From Cellulomonas sp. JH27-2 (GTDB lineage: Bacteria > Actinomycetota > Actinomycetes > Actinomycetales > Cellulomonadaceae), in contig NZ_JACYFR010000001.1 in the NCBI RefSeq assembly GCF_014837175.1, forward strand, positions 682,001-746,000: DNA of 64,000 bases, given 5' to 3'. Numbering within the stretch: position 1 is the first letter of the stretch; every line of letters begins with the position of its first letter. The notes beneath the pieces are model-generated. The model searched no databases, was not told the DNA's origin, and saw nothing but the letters and a program-made list of their open reading frames with translations. Positions 55,767 to 63,414 of the stretch are shown in pieces. The position numbers and the translations under genes were made by a program.

Positions 55767-57656
55767 ATGCCCACACCCCTCGCCCGCAACGGCTCCGTCA
55801 TGCGCGGCTTCATGAAGGACGACTCGGTCACCCACCGTCGTCTGAGCCGCGGCACGCTGCGCCGCATCCTGTCCTGCGCCCGCCCCTACCGTTGGCAGCT
55901 CGCGATCTTCGTCGCGCTCATCGCCGTCGAGGCCGCGGCCGGCGCCCTGACCCCGCTGCTGGTCAAGAACCTCATCGATCACGGCATCGCCACTGGCGAC
56001 ACCGCCGAGGTCGTCGAGCTCTCGCTGGGCATCGCTGCCCTCGCGATCGTCGGCGCGGGCCTGTCCGTCGCGGACCGCTGGGTCTCCTCGCGCATCGGCG
56101 AGGGCCTGATCTACGACCTGCGCACCGCCGTCTACGACCACGTGCAGCGCATGCCGCTCGCGTTCTTCAGCCGCGCCAAGACCGGCGCCCTCGTCCAGCG
56201 GCTCAACGGCGACGTGCTGGGCGCGCAGCAGGCGTTCACGTCCACGCTGCAGAACGTCATCAGCAACTCGCTGACCATCGTGTTCGTGCTGGCGGCCATG
56301 TTCTCGATGTCATGGCAGCTCACCGCGCTGTCGCTGGTGCTGCTGCCCGCGTTCGTGCTGCCGGCGCGCTGGTTCGGCAAGAAGATCGCCGCGATCACGC
56401 GCGAGAGCTACGAGCGCAACGCCGACGCCGCGCAGATCATGAACGAGCGGTTCAACGTGGCCGGCGCGCACCTGGTCAAGGTGTTCGCCGACCCGGCGCG
56501 CGAGTCGGCCGCGTATGCCGAGCAGGCCGCCCGCGTCCGCGACATCGGCGTCACGCGCGCGCTCTACTCGACGTGGTTCCGCGTGGGCCTGACGACGCTC
56601 GCGTCGATCGCGACGGCGATCATCTACGGCGCCGGCGGCGTGCTGGCGATCCGTGGCCAGCTCACGGTCGGTGTCGTCGTCGCGCTCGCCGCCTACCTGG
56701 GCCGGCTCTACGGCCCGCTCACCGCGATGTCGACGGTCCAGGTCGACGTCATGACGGCGCTGGTCAGCTTCGAGCGGGTGCTCGAGGTCCTGGACCTCGA
56801 GCCGACCGTGACCGACGCCCCGCACGCCCACGACCTGCGCGCGGACATTGCGACCCGCGGCGCGGACGTCGAGCTCGACGGTCTCGCGTTCCGCTACCCC
56901 GCGGCCGACGAGGTCTCGCTCGCCTCCCTCGAGTCGGTGGCGACCCTGCGCCACGACCCCGTCGCCGACACCCTGCGCGACGTCGGCTTCACCGTGCCCG
57001 CCGGGCACATGGTCGCGCTCGTCGGCCCGTCCGGCGCCGGCAAGACGACCATCTCCCAGCTGGTCACGCGCATGTACGACCCCACGCGCGGCGCGGTCCG
57101 CATCGCCGGCGCCGACCTGCGCGACGTCACGCAGGAGTCGCTGCGCGCGACCGTCGGCGTGGTCAGCCAGGAGGCGCACCTGTTCCACGACACGATCGCG
57201 GCGAACCTGCGCCTGGCCCGCCCCGAGGCGACCGACGACGACCTCGAGCGCGCGCTGCGCCAGGCCCACGTCTGGCACCTCGTCGAGTCGCTGCCCGAGG
57301 GGCTCGACACCGTGGTTGGCGACCGCGGCTACCGCCTGTCCGGCGGCGAGCGCCAGCGCCTGGCCATCGCCCGGCTGCTGCTCAAGGCCCCGGACGTCGT
57401 CGTGCTCGACGAGGCCACCGCGCACCTGGACTCCGAGTCGGAGGCCGCCGTGCAGGCCGCGCTCGACGAGGCGCTCGTCGGCCGCACGTCGCTCGTGATC
57501 GCCCACCGCCTGTCGACCGTGCGCAAGGCGGACGCGATCGTCGTCGTCGCCGACGGCCGCGTCGCCGAGACCGGCACCCATGCCGAGCTCGTGGCCGCCG
57601 ACGGCCTGTACGCCGAGCTCTACCGCACCCAGTTCCGCGAGCCGGCCGCCGCCTGA
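55767..57656 (+). CDS. Type-1 ABC exporter (fused TMD-NBD)
   Basis: 629 residues. The ATG at 55767 has GGAGG 7 nt upstream. Six helices (about 45-330) are followed by an ATPase domain (about 360-600). The ATPase carries Walker A GPSGAGKTT, signature LSGGERQR, Walker B VVVLDEATAHLD and H-loop IAHRLST. It is a half-transporter that would dimerise, exporting a hydrophobic compound, drug or lipid. The MarR pair suggests inducible multidrug export. Confidence 0.93.
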   Translation: MPTPLARNGSVMRGFMKDDSVTHRRLSRGTLRRILSCARPYRWQLAIFVALIAVEAAAGALTPLLVKNLIDHGIATGDTAEVVELSLGIAALAIVGAGLSVADRWVSSRIGEGLIYDLRTAVYDHVQRMPLAFFSRAKTGALVQRLNGDVLGAQQAFTSTLQNVISNSLTIVFVLAAMFSMSWQLTALSLVLLPAFVLPARWFGKKIAAITRESYERNADAAQIMNERFNVAGAHLVKVFADPARESAAYAEQAARVRDIGVTRALYSTWFRVGLTTLASIATAIIYGAGGVLAIRGQLTVGVVVALAAYLGRLYGPLTAMSTVQVDVMTALVSFERVLEVLDLEPTVTDAPHAHDLRADIATRGADVELDGLAFRYPAADEVSLASLESVATLRHDPVADTLRDVGFTVPAGHMVALVGPSGAGKTTISQLVTRMYDPTRGAVRIAGADLRDVTQESLRATVGVVSQEAHLFHDTIAANLRLARPEATDDDLERALRQAHVWHLVESLPEGLDTVVGDRGYRLSGGERQRLAIARLLLKAPDVVVLDEATAHLDSESEAAVQAALDEALVGRTSLVIAHRLSTVRKADAIVVVADGRVAETGTHAELVAADGLYAELYRTQFREPAAA

Positions 57657-57661
57657 CGCGC

Positions 57662-58279
57662 CTACTGCGCCAGCTCGTCCAGATCGCTCACCGAGTCGAC
57701 GGCCACGTCGTTGTCCGGCGCGACGGGCTGCAGGTCGTCGGAACCGTCGTCGACCGTGTACATGGCCTGGACCGGGTGGAGCAGGTCGTAGGGCACACCC
57801 GGTCCGTGGTCGGCCATGAGCAGCACGTAGGAGCCGCCGACGTCGAACGGCGTCGTCTCGGCCTCCTCGTACCGAACCCCTCGGTACAGGCCGCCGAGCT
57901 GCGCGACCTGGATGACGTCGCCGACCGCGACGTCGCCCTTGACGACCTCGTCGACCCGCGCGTCGGCGATGGTCACGACGACGCCCGGCACGTCCTGCGG
58001 GTCGTCGAGCCCGGCCTGGGGGTTGGTCCGCGGGTCGCCGTCGGTCGAGACCTCGGGCTTGTCGTCGACGACGGACGTGTCGAGGACGGTCACGCGCGCG
58101 ACGACGTCCGCGGCGTCGACGATCTGCTGCGGGGTGTCGTAGGCGGGATAGTCGGCGTACGACGTGACGACGGGCGGCTCCGCGGAGGACCCGGCCGACG
58201 GCTGCGACGCGCACGCCGCCAGCGACGAGCCCGCTCCCAGAGCGAGCACCAGCACCGCGACCCTGATCTGCACCCTCAC
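57662..58279 (-). CDS. Secreted lipoprotein paired with the protease gene
   Basis: 205 residues from a GTG overlapping the protease stop (GTGA). The N-terminus RVAVLVLALGAGSSLAACASQPSAG has a lipobox LAAC (Cys around 24). The domain (PPVVTSYADYPAYDTPQQIVDAADVVARVTVLDTSV...VVVTIADARVDEVVKGDVAVGDVIQVAQLGG) has strands as in small secreted beta-proteins. Family not recognised. The tight coupling to the protease suggests an inhibitor, chaperone or anchoring partner, which is inference. Confidence 0.7.
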   Translation of the reverse strand: MRVQIRVAVLVLALGAGSSLAACASQPSAGSSAEPPVVTSYADYPAYDTPQQIVDAADVVARVTVLDTSVVDDKPEVSTDGDPRTNPQAGLDDPQDVPGVVVTIADARVDEVVKGDVAVGDVIQVAQLGGLYRGVRYEEAETTPFDVGGSYVLLMADHGPGVPYDLLHPVQAMYTVDDGSDDLQPVAPDNDVAVDSVSDLDELAQ

Positions 58280-58812
58280 TTGTACTTCACCACTTCGCTG
58301 ACGTCGTAGGGCTGCGGCTTGTAGATGACGGCCGGGTCTCGGTCGTACTTCATGAGCGACGCCTTGCTGGTGGACGGGTTGTCGGCCAGCTTCAGGCCGT
58401 GACCCAGCTCGTGCGTGGACGTCGACAGGATCCACTTCGTCAGGTTGGAGCCAGCACGACCCTCGATGAACTGCACGTTCACCTCGACCGTGAAGTGCTT
58501 GGACGACCCGGACCCGTACGGCGTGTACCGGCCGGCCCAGCTGTAGGTCCACCGGCCGGCGGTGTAGGTGCTCGCCGACGTCGTCGTCCGCGTGATCGAC
58601 GCACCCGCCCCCGACGAGTTCCAATACCCCCGGGCCGTGTCGAGGTACCCGACCCACGTGCTGTTGACGTTCACCGGCCGCACCGTGAACGACGTGCTCG
58701 GCATGCCGCCCGAGTACTCGTCCGCCGCAGCCGGGCTCGCCGCCAGCCCGACGGCGGTGACCGCCGCCAGCACCGCGACCCCTGCGCCGCGCGCGCTCGA
58801 TCGTCTCCTCAC
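58276..58812 (-). CDS. Secreted snapalysin-like metalloprotease candidate
   Basis: 178 residues. A signal peptide (VAVLAAVTAVGLAASPAAAD) precedes a mature domain with STHELGHGLKLAD. The HExxHxxxxxD pattern of snapalysin (M7) and related metzincins is complete (H, E, H and D). Overall size fits snapalysin (about 140-residue mature protein). Sequence elsewhere is divergent, and no conserved Met-turn is certain. Start uncertain: two in-frame GTGs lie at 58815 and 58812, only 1 and 4 nt after AGGGGG (minus strand 58822-58817), and a TTG lies at 58845. I chose 58812 for its better RBS spacing. Confidence 0.65.
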   Translation of the reverse strand: MRRRSSARGAGVAVLAAVTAVGLAASPAAADEYSGGMPSTSFTVRPVNVNSTWVGYLDTARGYWNSSGAGASITRTTTSASTYTAGRWTYSWAGRYTPYGSGSSKHFTVEVNVQFIEGRAGSNLTKWILSTSTHELGHGLKLADNPSTSKASLMKYDRDPAVIYKPQPYDVSEVVKYK

Positions 58813-58908
58813 CACGCCCCCTGCTCGTCCGTCGAAACCGGGCAACTTCGCCCGAAGCGGACGCTAGCACGGTCGACCGACACGCCGGGCGCGGCCGTCC
58901 GCACGGCC

Positions 58909-60039
58909 TCAGAGGTCGTCGGGGCTGACCAGGAAGTCGGCCTGGTCGGCGATCTCGCCGCCGACAGCCTCGTGGACGGCGCGCGCGACGGAGTGCAGCA
59001 CGCCCGCGGCTCGTCGTCGGGCGACACGGTGCTCCAGCGTGGGCCGCTCGATCTCCAGCTCGTCGACGACGACCGGCTCCCAGTGCACGCGGTACGCGAC
59101 CACGCCGCCCGCCGCCCACGGCACGGAACGCAGCAGCGGCGGCACCTCGTCGGGCTCGGAGACGTCCACGGAGATGAGCCCGTCGACGCCGAGGTCCACG
59201 AGGATCCCGAAGGTCTGCGCGGCCTCCTGCGCCGCGGCCATCATCATCTCGTCGAACGCCGCCGCCTCGGCGTGGAGCCGGCGCCGCGCCTCGTCGTCGT
59301 CCACGCCGTGCAGCTCGAGCGACGACCGCAGACCAGAGCCGCCGGGCTCGCTGATCCCCGCGGGACCGCTCACCGAGTGCCGACCGGAACCCGCCATCGG
59401 ACCGCCCCACGTCCCGGGTGCGGCGGACAGGCGCGCGCGCGGCACGGCCCGTTGCACGATCGCGAGCGCGTCGCCCGGCTCGACCCAGTGGTCGGTCAGG
59501 ACCGTCAGGTCGATCGCACCCTCGGTGTCGGGCGCCAGGACGGTCCCCCGGCCGCCGATCCGCACGGACCCGCCCAGCCGGCGCGCGGCGTCGACGAGCC
59601 ACTGCACCACGCGCATCTCCTCGCGCACGGGCAGCCCGTCGGGGAAAGCACGGTTGAGGCCGTCCCGGTCGCCACCGGGCCAGGGCCGCTCCCCGCGCTC
59701 GCGGGGGCACGCGACGTCGTAGACCTGGGTGGTCGACGACGGCAGGCCCAGCGCGACGAGGTCGTCGGGCGTGACCCCGTACGGGCCGGTGACGGTCGAG
59801 TGACGGGACAGCCGCAGCACGGGTGCGGCGGGTGCGGGCGTGACGCGGATGCCGAAGGCGGCGGTCATGGGCCGACGACCGCGCTGCGACGGCACGTCGC
59901 CGGCCGGCTCCCACCGCGCGGCGGCGAACCGGCTCGCGGCCAGCGTCTCGACCTCGTCGACCTCGACCCCGTCCGGGAGCGCGAGCAGGTGCCGGCCCCG
60001 CAGCTGCGGGTCCGAGAGGGGCAGGCGAGGAAGAGCCAA
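58909..60039 (-). CDS. Hypothetical protein (376 aa)
   Basis: A large soluble protein with no signal peptide or membrane helix. Segments such as VRIGGRGTVLAPDTEGAIDLTVLTDHWVEPGDALAIVQRAVPRARLSAAP look like a mixed alpha/beta fold and SVRIGGRGTV... recurs in actinobacterial proteins of unknown function. I cannot name the family. The predicted start is TTG 60039, two bases after the dcd stop, and has only a weak RBS; internal starts are possible. Likely cotranscribed with dcd. Confidence 0.6.
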   Translation of the reverse strand: MALPRLPLSDPQLRGRHLLALPDGVEVDEVETLAASRFAAARWEPAGDVPSQRGRRPMTAAFGIRVTPAPAAPVLRLSRHSTVTGPYGVTPDDLVALGLPSSTTQVYDVACPRERGERPWPGGDRDGLNRAFPDGLPVREEMRVVQWLVDAARRLGGSVRIGGRGTVLAPDTEGAIDLTVLTDHWVEPGDALAIVQRAVPRARLSAAPGTWGGPMAGSGRHSVSGPAGISEPGGSGLRSSLELHGVDDDEARRRLHAEAAAFDEMMMAAAQEAAQTFGILVDLGVDGLISVDVSEPDEVPPLLRSVPWAAGGVVAYRVHWEPVVVDELEIERPTLEHRVARRRAAGVLHSVARAVHEAVGGEIADQADFLVSPDDL

Positions 60040-60040
60040 C

Positions 60041-60616
60041 TCAGACGTCCGAGCGGTGGAAGTTCTGCCAGGAGCGGGAGGCGGTGGGGCCGCGCTGGCC
60101 CTGGTAGCGCGAGCCGTACGTGCTCGAGCCGTACGGGTTCTCCGCGGCCGACGACAGCCGGAAGAAGCACATCTGCCCGATCTTCATCCCGGGCCACAGC
60201 AGGATCGGCAGGGTCGCGACGTTCGACAGCTCGAGCGTCACGTGACCGCTGAAGCCGGGGTCGATGAAGCCGGCCGTCGAGTGCGTCAGCAGACCCAGCC
60301 GGCCGAGCGACGACTTGCCCTCGAGCCGCGCCGCGACGTCGTCGGGCAGCGTGACCTGCTCGTACGTCGAGCCCAGCACGAACTCACCGGGGTGCAGCAC
60401 GAACGGCTCGCCGGGCGCGGACTCGACCAGGCGGGTCAGCTCGGGCTGGTCGGCCGCCGGGTCGATCACCGGGTACTTGTGGTTGTCGAAAAGCCGGAAG
60501 TACCGGTCCAGGCGCACGTCGATGCTCGACGGCTGGAGCATGGCGGCGTCGTACGGCTCGAGGGCCACGCGGCCCGACTCGAGCTCGGCCCTGATGTCAC
60601 GGTCGGAGAGCAGCAC
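60041..60616 (-). CDS. dcd: dCTP deaminase
   Basis: 191 residues, the usual length for actinobacterial Dcd. [21 protein letters not shown] opens the protein, then [52 protein letters not shown] (catalytic Glu in the T-L-E-L motif) and [21 protein letters not shown]. It deaminates dCTP; in mycobacteria the same family also hydrolyses dUTP, giving dUMP for dTMP synthesis. Start GTG 60616, with the frame leaving no better RBS start. Followed two bases later by a hypothetical gene. Confidence 0.95.
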   Translation of the reverse strand: MLLSDRDIRAELESGRVALEPYDAAMLQPSSIDVRLDRYFRLFDNHKYPVIDPAADQPELTRLVESAPGEPFVLHPGEFVLGSTYEQVTLPDDVAARLEGKSSLGRLGLLTHSTAGFIDPGFSGHVTLELSNVATLPILLWPGMKIGQMCFFRLSSAAENPYGSSTYGSRYQGQRGPTASRSWQNFHRSDV

Positions 60617-60635
60617 GGGCCCACGGTAGTGCCCT

Positions 60636-61298
60636 TCAGCGGGGTTCGGAGTCCGCCTCGGCATCGTGGACGAGCAGCGCGAGCTGCGTGCGGTTGTCCA
60701 GACCCAGCTTGAGCAGCGCACTCGACACGTGGGCCTTGATCGTGGGCACGGACAGGTACAGCTCGCGGGCCACCTCACCGTTGGTCGCACCGCGGGCGAC
60801 AGCGGCGACGACGTCCCGCTCGCGCGGCGTCAGCCGGTCCAGCGCGGCCCGCGCGCGCTCGCGCACCCCACCTGCGGTGGCCGCCGAGTCCATGAGGCGT
60901 CGGGCCACCTGCGGGGACAGCACGGGTTCGCCCGCGGCGGCCGCGACGACGGCGGCGACGATGCGCTCCGGGCGTGCGTCCTTGAGCAGGTAACCGGCCG
61001 CGCCCGCACGCAGCGCGCCCTCGATCTCGGCGCCCGTGTCGAAGGTGGTGAGGACGACGACGGCCGGCGGGTCCGGCCGCGCCCGGACGGCCCGCGTCGC
61101 GGCGATCCCGTCGACGCCCGGCATGCGCAGGTCCATCAGCACGACGTCGGCGCGGTGCGCGTCGAGGGCGGCGGCCACCGCTCCTCCGTCGGCCGCCTCT
61201 CCCACCACGGCGACGGTCCCGTCCACGGCGCCGTGGAGCATGAGCGTCAGGCCGGCGCGGACCAGCGCATCGTCGTCGACGACGAGCACCCGGATCAC
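60636..61298 (-). CDS. NarL/LuxR-family response regulator
   Basis: 220 residues. Receiver domain with D56 in VLMDLRMP and the K in [57 protein letters not shown] at about 155-210. The GTG overlaps the stop of the kinase gene (GTGA). It is the second NarL-type two-component pair in the window, separate from the one at 18961. Confidence 0.93.
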   Translation of the reverse strand: MIRVLVVDDDALVRAGLTLMLHGAVDGTVAVVGEAADGGAVAAALDAHRADVVLMDLRMPGVDGIAATRAVRARPDPPAVVVLTTFDTGAEIEGALRAGAAGYLLKDARPERIVAAVVAAAAGEPVLSPQVARRLMDSAATAGGVRERARAALDRLTPRERDVVAAVARGATNGEVARELYLSVPTIKAHVSSALLKLGLDNRTQLALLVHDAEADSEPR

Positions 61299-62542
61299 GC
61301 CGGCACCCGGGCGCGGAGAGTGAAACCACCGGCCGACGACCCGGCCTCCAGCGCGCCACCCACGAGCTCCACCCGCTCCCTCAACCCGGCCAGCCCGACT
61401 CCGGCCCCGACCTCGCGCTCCGCCACGGCACCCGCCCCGTCGAGATCGACCCTTCCGGACGAGACAGGCGTCCGCAAGGGTCGCTCTCGCCCGGAAGGGT
61501 CTGTCTCGGGCGAGGGCCGGTGGCGGGCCAGGGTTGCGCGGGACCGGGCGGCGGCCTCGTCGCGCACCTCGACCGTCACGACGCCGGCGTCGTGGGTGAC
61601 CTGCACGCGCACGCGGGAGCCCGGGGCGTGGCGGTGCACGTTGGTCAGGCCCTCCTGGATCACGCGGTAGACGGCCAGCCCGACGGCGGTCGGCAGCGCC
61701 GTCAGCGGCGCGAGGTCGCAGGTCACGTCCATGCCGGCCACCCGCCACCGCTCGACGAGCGCAGGGACGTCGGCGGGCGTCGGTGCGGGCGCCAGGTCGT
61801 CGGGCCCGTCGCGCAGCACGCCGACGACCTGGCGCAGGTCGGCCAGCGCACCGGCGGCGGCCTCGCGGACCACACCGGCCGCCCGGGCCACCTGCTCGGG
61901 GCTCAGGTCCGTGCGGTACTCGAGCGCGCCGGCGGTCGTGGACAGCAGGGACAACCGGTGCGCGAGCGAGTCGTGCATCTCGCGTGCGATGCGCAGCCGC
62001 TCGGCCACACGTGCCTCCTCGACCCGCGCGGCCTGCTCCCGCTCCGCCGCCCGCGCGCGCTCCCGCCACAGCCGCACCGCCGCGGCCCGCGAGCGCCCGT
62101 AGGCACCCCAGCCCAGCAGCGCCGCGTGCACCGCAACGTCGCACAGCAGCCACCACCCGTACGTCAGCCCTTGCTCGCGCCACCACCCTTGGACGGCGTG
62201 GCCGACGACGCTCGCGAGCGCCACCAGCACCGACGTCCGCCACCGGAACCAGCGGGCCGCAACCAGGGTCCCGGCCGTCGCGGCGGGCGTCGCGGCCGGG
62301 CTCACCGCCGCGAGCAGGCCGAGCAGGATCCCGGACAGCACGGGCCACGTGGGCAGCATGAGCAGGACGACGAGCGCGACGACGCCCGCCGCCACGTCGA
62401 GCGCGAGCGGCACCGCGTCGGCGCCGTGAGCGGCCGGCGCCCATGCGGCGAGGCCGGTCAGGAGGGCGAGCGCCAGCCCCGCCGGCACCGCGACCGCGAG
62501 CGGCGGTCGCGCCGGGGGGCACGGGACGAAGGACGAGGTCAT
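61295..62542 (-). CDS. Sensor histidine kinase with palindrome in the ATP-binding domain
   Basis: 415 residues. Six helices (about 14-150). H190 lies in AREMHDSLAHR, and the N box EGLTNVHRHA at 297-306. The D box is interrupted: VTVEVRDE at 323-329 is followed by 35-40 extra residues before DGAGAVAEREVGAGVGLAGLRERVELVGG. Codons 343-365 are the family B palindrome (RPSPETDPSGRERPLRTPVSSG). In the related kinase at 19611 the G box follows VSDD directly. The insert sits in the ATP-lid region, where length variation is tolerated, so activity may survive. Start ATG 62542 has TAGAGT 7 nt upstream. Confidence 0.92.
   Translation of the reverse strand: MTSSFVPCPPARPPLAVAVPAGLALALLTGLAAWAPAAHGADAVPLALDVAAGVVALVVLLMLPTWPVLSGILLGLLAAVSPAATPAATAGTLVAARWFRWRTSVLVALASVVGHAVQGWWREQGLTYGWWLLCDVAVHAALLGWGAYGRSRAAAVRLWRERARAAEREQAARVEEARVAERLRIAREMHDSLAHRLSLLSTTAGALEYRTDLSPEQVARAAGVVREAAAGALADLRQVVGVLRDGPDDLAPAPTPADVPALVERWRVAGMDVTCDLAPLTALPTAVGLAVYRVIQEGLTNVHRHAPGSRVRVQVTHDAGVVTVEVRDEAAARSRATLARHRPSPETDPSGRERPLRTPVSSGRVDLDGAGAVAEREVGAGVGLAGLRERVELVGGALEAGSSAGGFTLRARVPA
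61450..61514. repeat. Family B palindromic element, copy B3 (inside histidine kinase gene)
   Basis: CCCTTCCGGACGAGACAGG at the left and CCGGAAGGG followed by TCTGTCTCG at the right give two overlapping inverted pairs. The GAGACAG / CTGTCTC core matches copies B1 and B2. It remains in frame in the kinase gene and contains no stop codon on the coding strand. Confidence 0.8.
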
Positions 62543-62549
62543 GCCGACG

Positions 62550-62555
62550 ACTCTA
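62550..62555 (-). promoter_or_regulatory. -10 box for leaderless histidine kinase mRNA
   Basis: TAGAGT on the minus strand, exactly 7 nt before the ATG at 62542; no Shine-Dalgarno. Confidence 0.5.
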
Positions 62556-62798
62556 GGAACGCCCCGACGACGTCCGCGCCCTACCGAAGGAGGGGGTCGC
62601 GGATCGCTCGTCGGACCCCACGCGCGCCGTCGTCGGGCGGGCCGTCCACCGGTCGGCTCCCCGACCTTCGTCGGGCCGCTCCCGGACGTCGGGCGTGACG
62701 CGTGCAGACGATCGGCCGTCGAGGCCGAGAGCCGACCGGCGCTGCCATGGGACACGCCCCGCCGACCGACGACGGGCGACCACCGATCGGAGCCGACC

Positions 62799-63254
62799 AT
62801 GTCCACCCACCCCACCAGGCCCACCGGACCCGCCACCAGCGGACGCAGTCCGCGGCCCGTCCCCGTGTGGGCGGTCGCTGCGACGGCCGCCGCAGCAGCG
62901 CTCGCCGCGTGGTGCGTCGCCGTCCCCCTGGCTGGTGCCACGCTCGCGGTCCCGGGAGCCGGCGGGACCACGACGGTCGGTCCCGCGGTCGTCGCCCTGA
63001 CCGCCGTCGTGGCCGTGCTGCTCGCCTGGCCGGTTCGCGCCGGCCTCGCTCGGTCGCGGCGCGGTCCGCGCGTGCGGGTATGGCGTCTGACCTGCGCGGT
63101 CGTCCTCCTCGTGTCGCTCGCCGGTCCCTTGGGGGCGACGACGACCGCGAGCACGTGTGCCCTGGTCGCGATGCACGTCGCGGTCGGCGCCGTCGTCGTC
63201 GTCGGCCTGGATCCGCGTCGGGCGGCGGTGCGGCGGGTCGGGGGCGGGAGGTGA
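62799..63254 (+). CDS. DUF6069-family membrane protein
   Basis: 151 residues. Four helices (about 22-45, 60-80, 95-115, 120-145) with WAVAATAAAAALAAWCVAVPLAG and TTTVGPAVVALTAVVAVLLAWPVRAGLARSRRGPRV match the four-helix DUF6069 group of actinobacterial membrane proteins. ATG has GGAG 6 nt upstream. Function unknown. Divergent from the histidine kinase, with about 250 gene-free bp between them (GC-rich, no other signal seen). Confidence 0.75.
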   Translation: MSTHPTRPTGPATSGRSPRPVPVWAVAATAAAAALAAWCVAVPLAGATLAVPGAGGTTTVGPAVVALTAVVAVLLAWPVRAGLARSRRGPRVRVWRLTCAVVLLVSLAGPLGATTTASTCALVAMHVAVGAVVVVGLDPRRAAVRRVGGGR

Positions 63255-63279
63255 CGCGCTTCGACGTGGCGGCTATGCT
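63251..63279 (+). promoter_or_regulatory. Promoter of the cellobiose phosphorylase gene
   Basis: GTGACG (63251-63256), 17 nt, then TATGCT (63274-63279) is a reasonable -35/-10 pair. The predicted start at about 63286 lies just before the operator. Confidence 0.55.
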
Positions 63280-63295
63280 CCTGTCGTGGACACCG

Positions 63296-63309
63296 TGGGA
63301 GCGATCCCA
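63296..63309. promoter_or_regulatory. CebR/CelR-type operator of cellobiose phosphorylase
   Basis: TGGGAGCGATCCCA differs from the published cellobiose-responsive LacI operator (TGGGAGCGCTCCCA, CebR/CelR of Streptomyces and Thermobifida) by one base. It lies about 10 bp after the predicted transcription start, where bound repressor would block transcription until cellobiose is present. Confidence 0.8.
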
Positions 63310-63414
63310 CACCACTGATCTCCGCGCCCTCCTCGGCGCCCAGGGTCCGGCATCGCTGACGAACCCTGCCCGAGCGATCGCGCCATCCTGACAAGCACGC
63401 GAAGGGCAACACCG

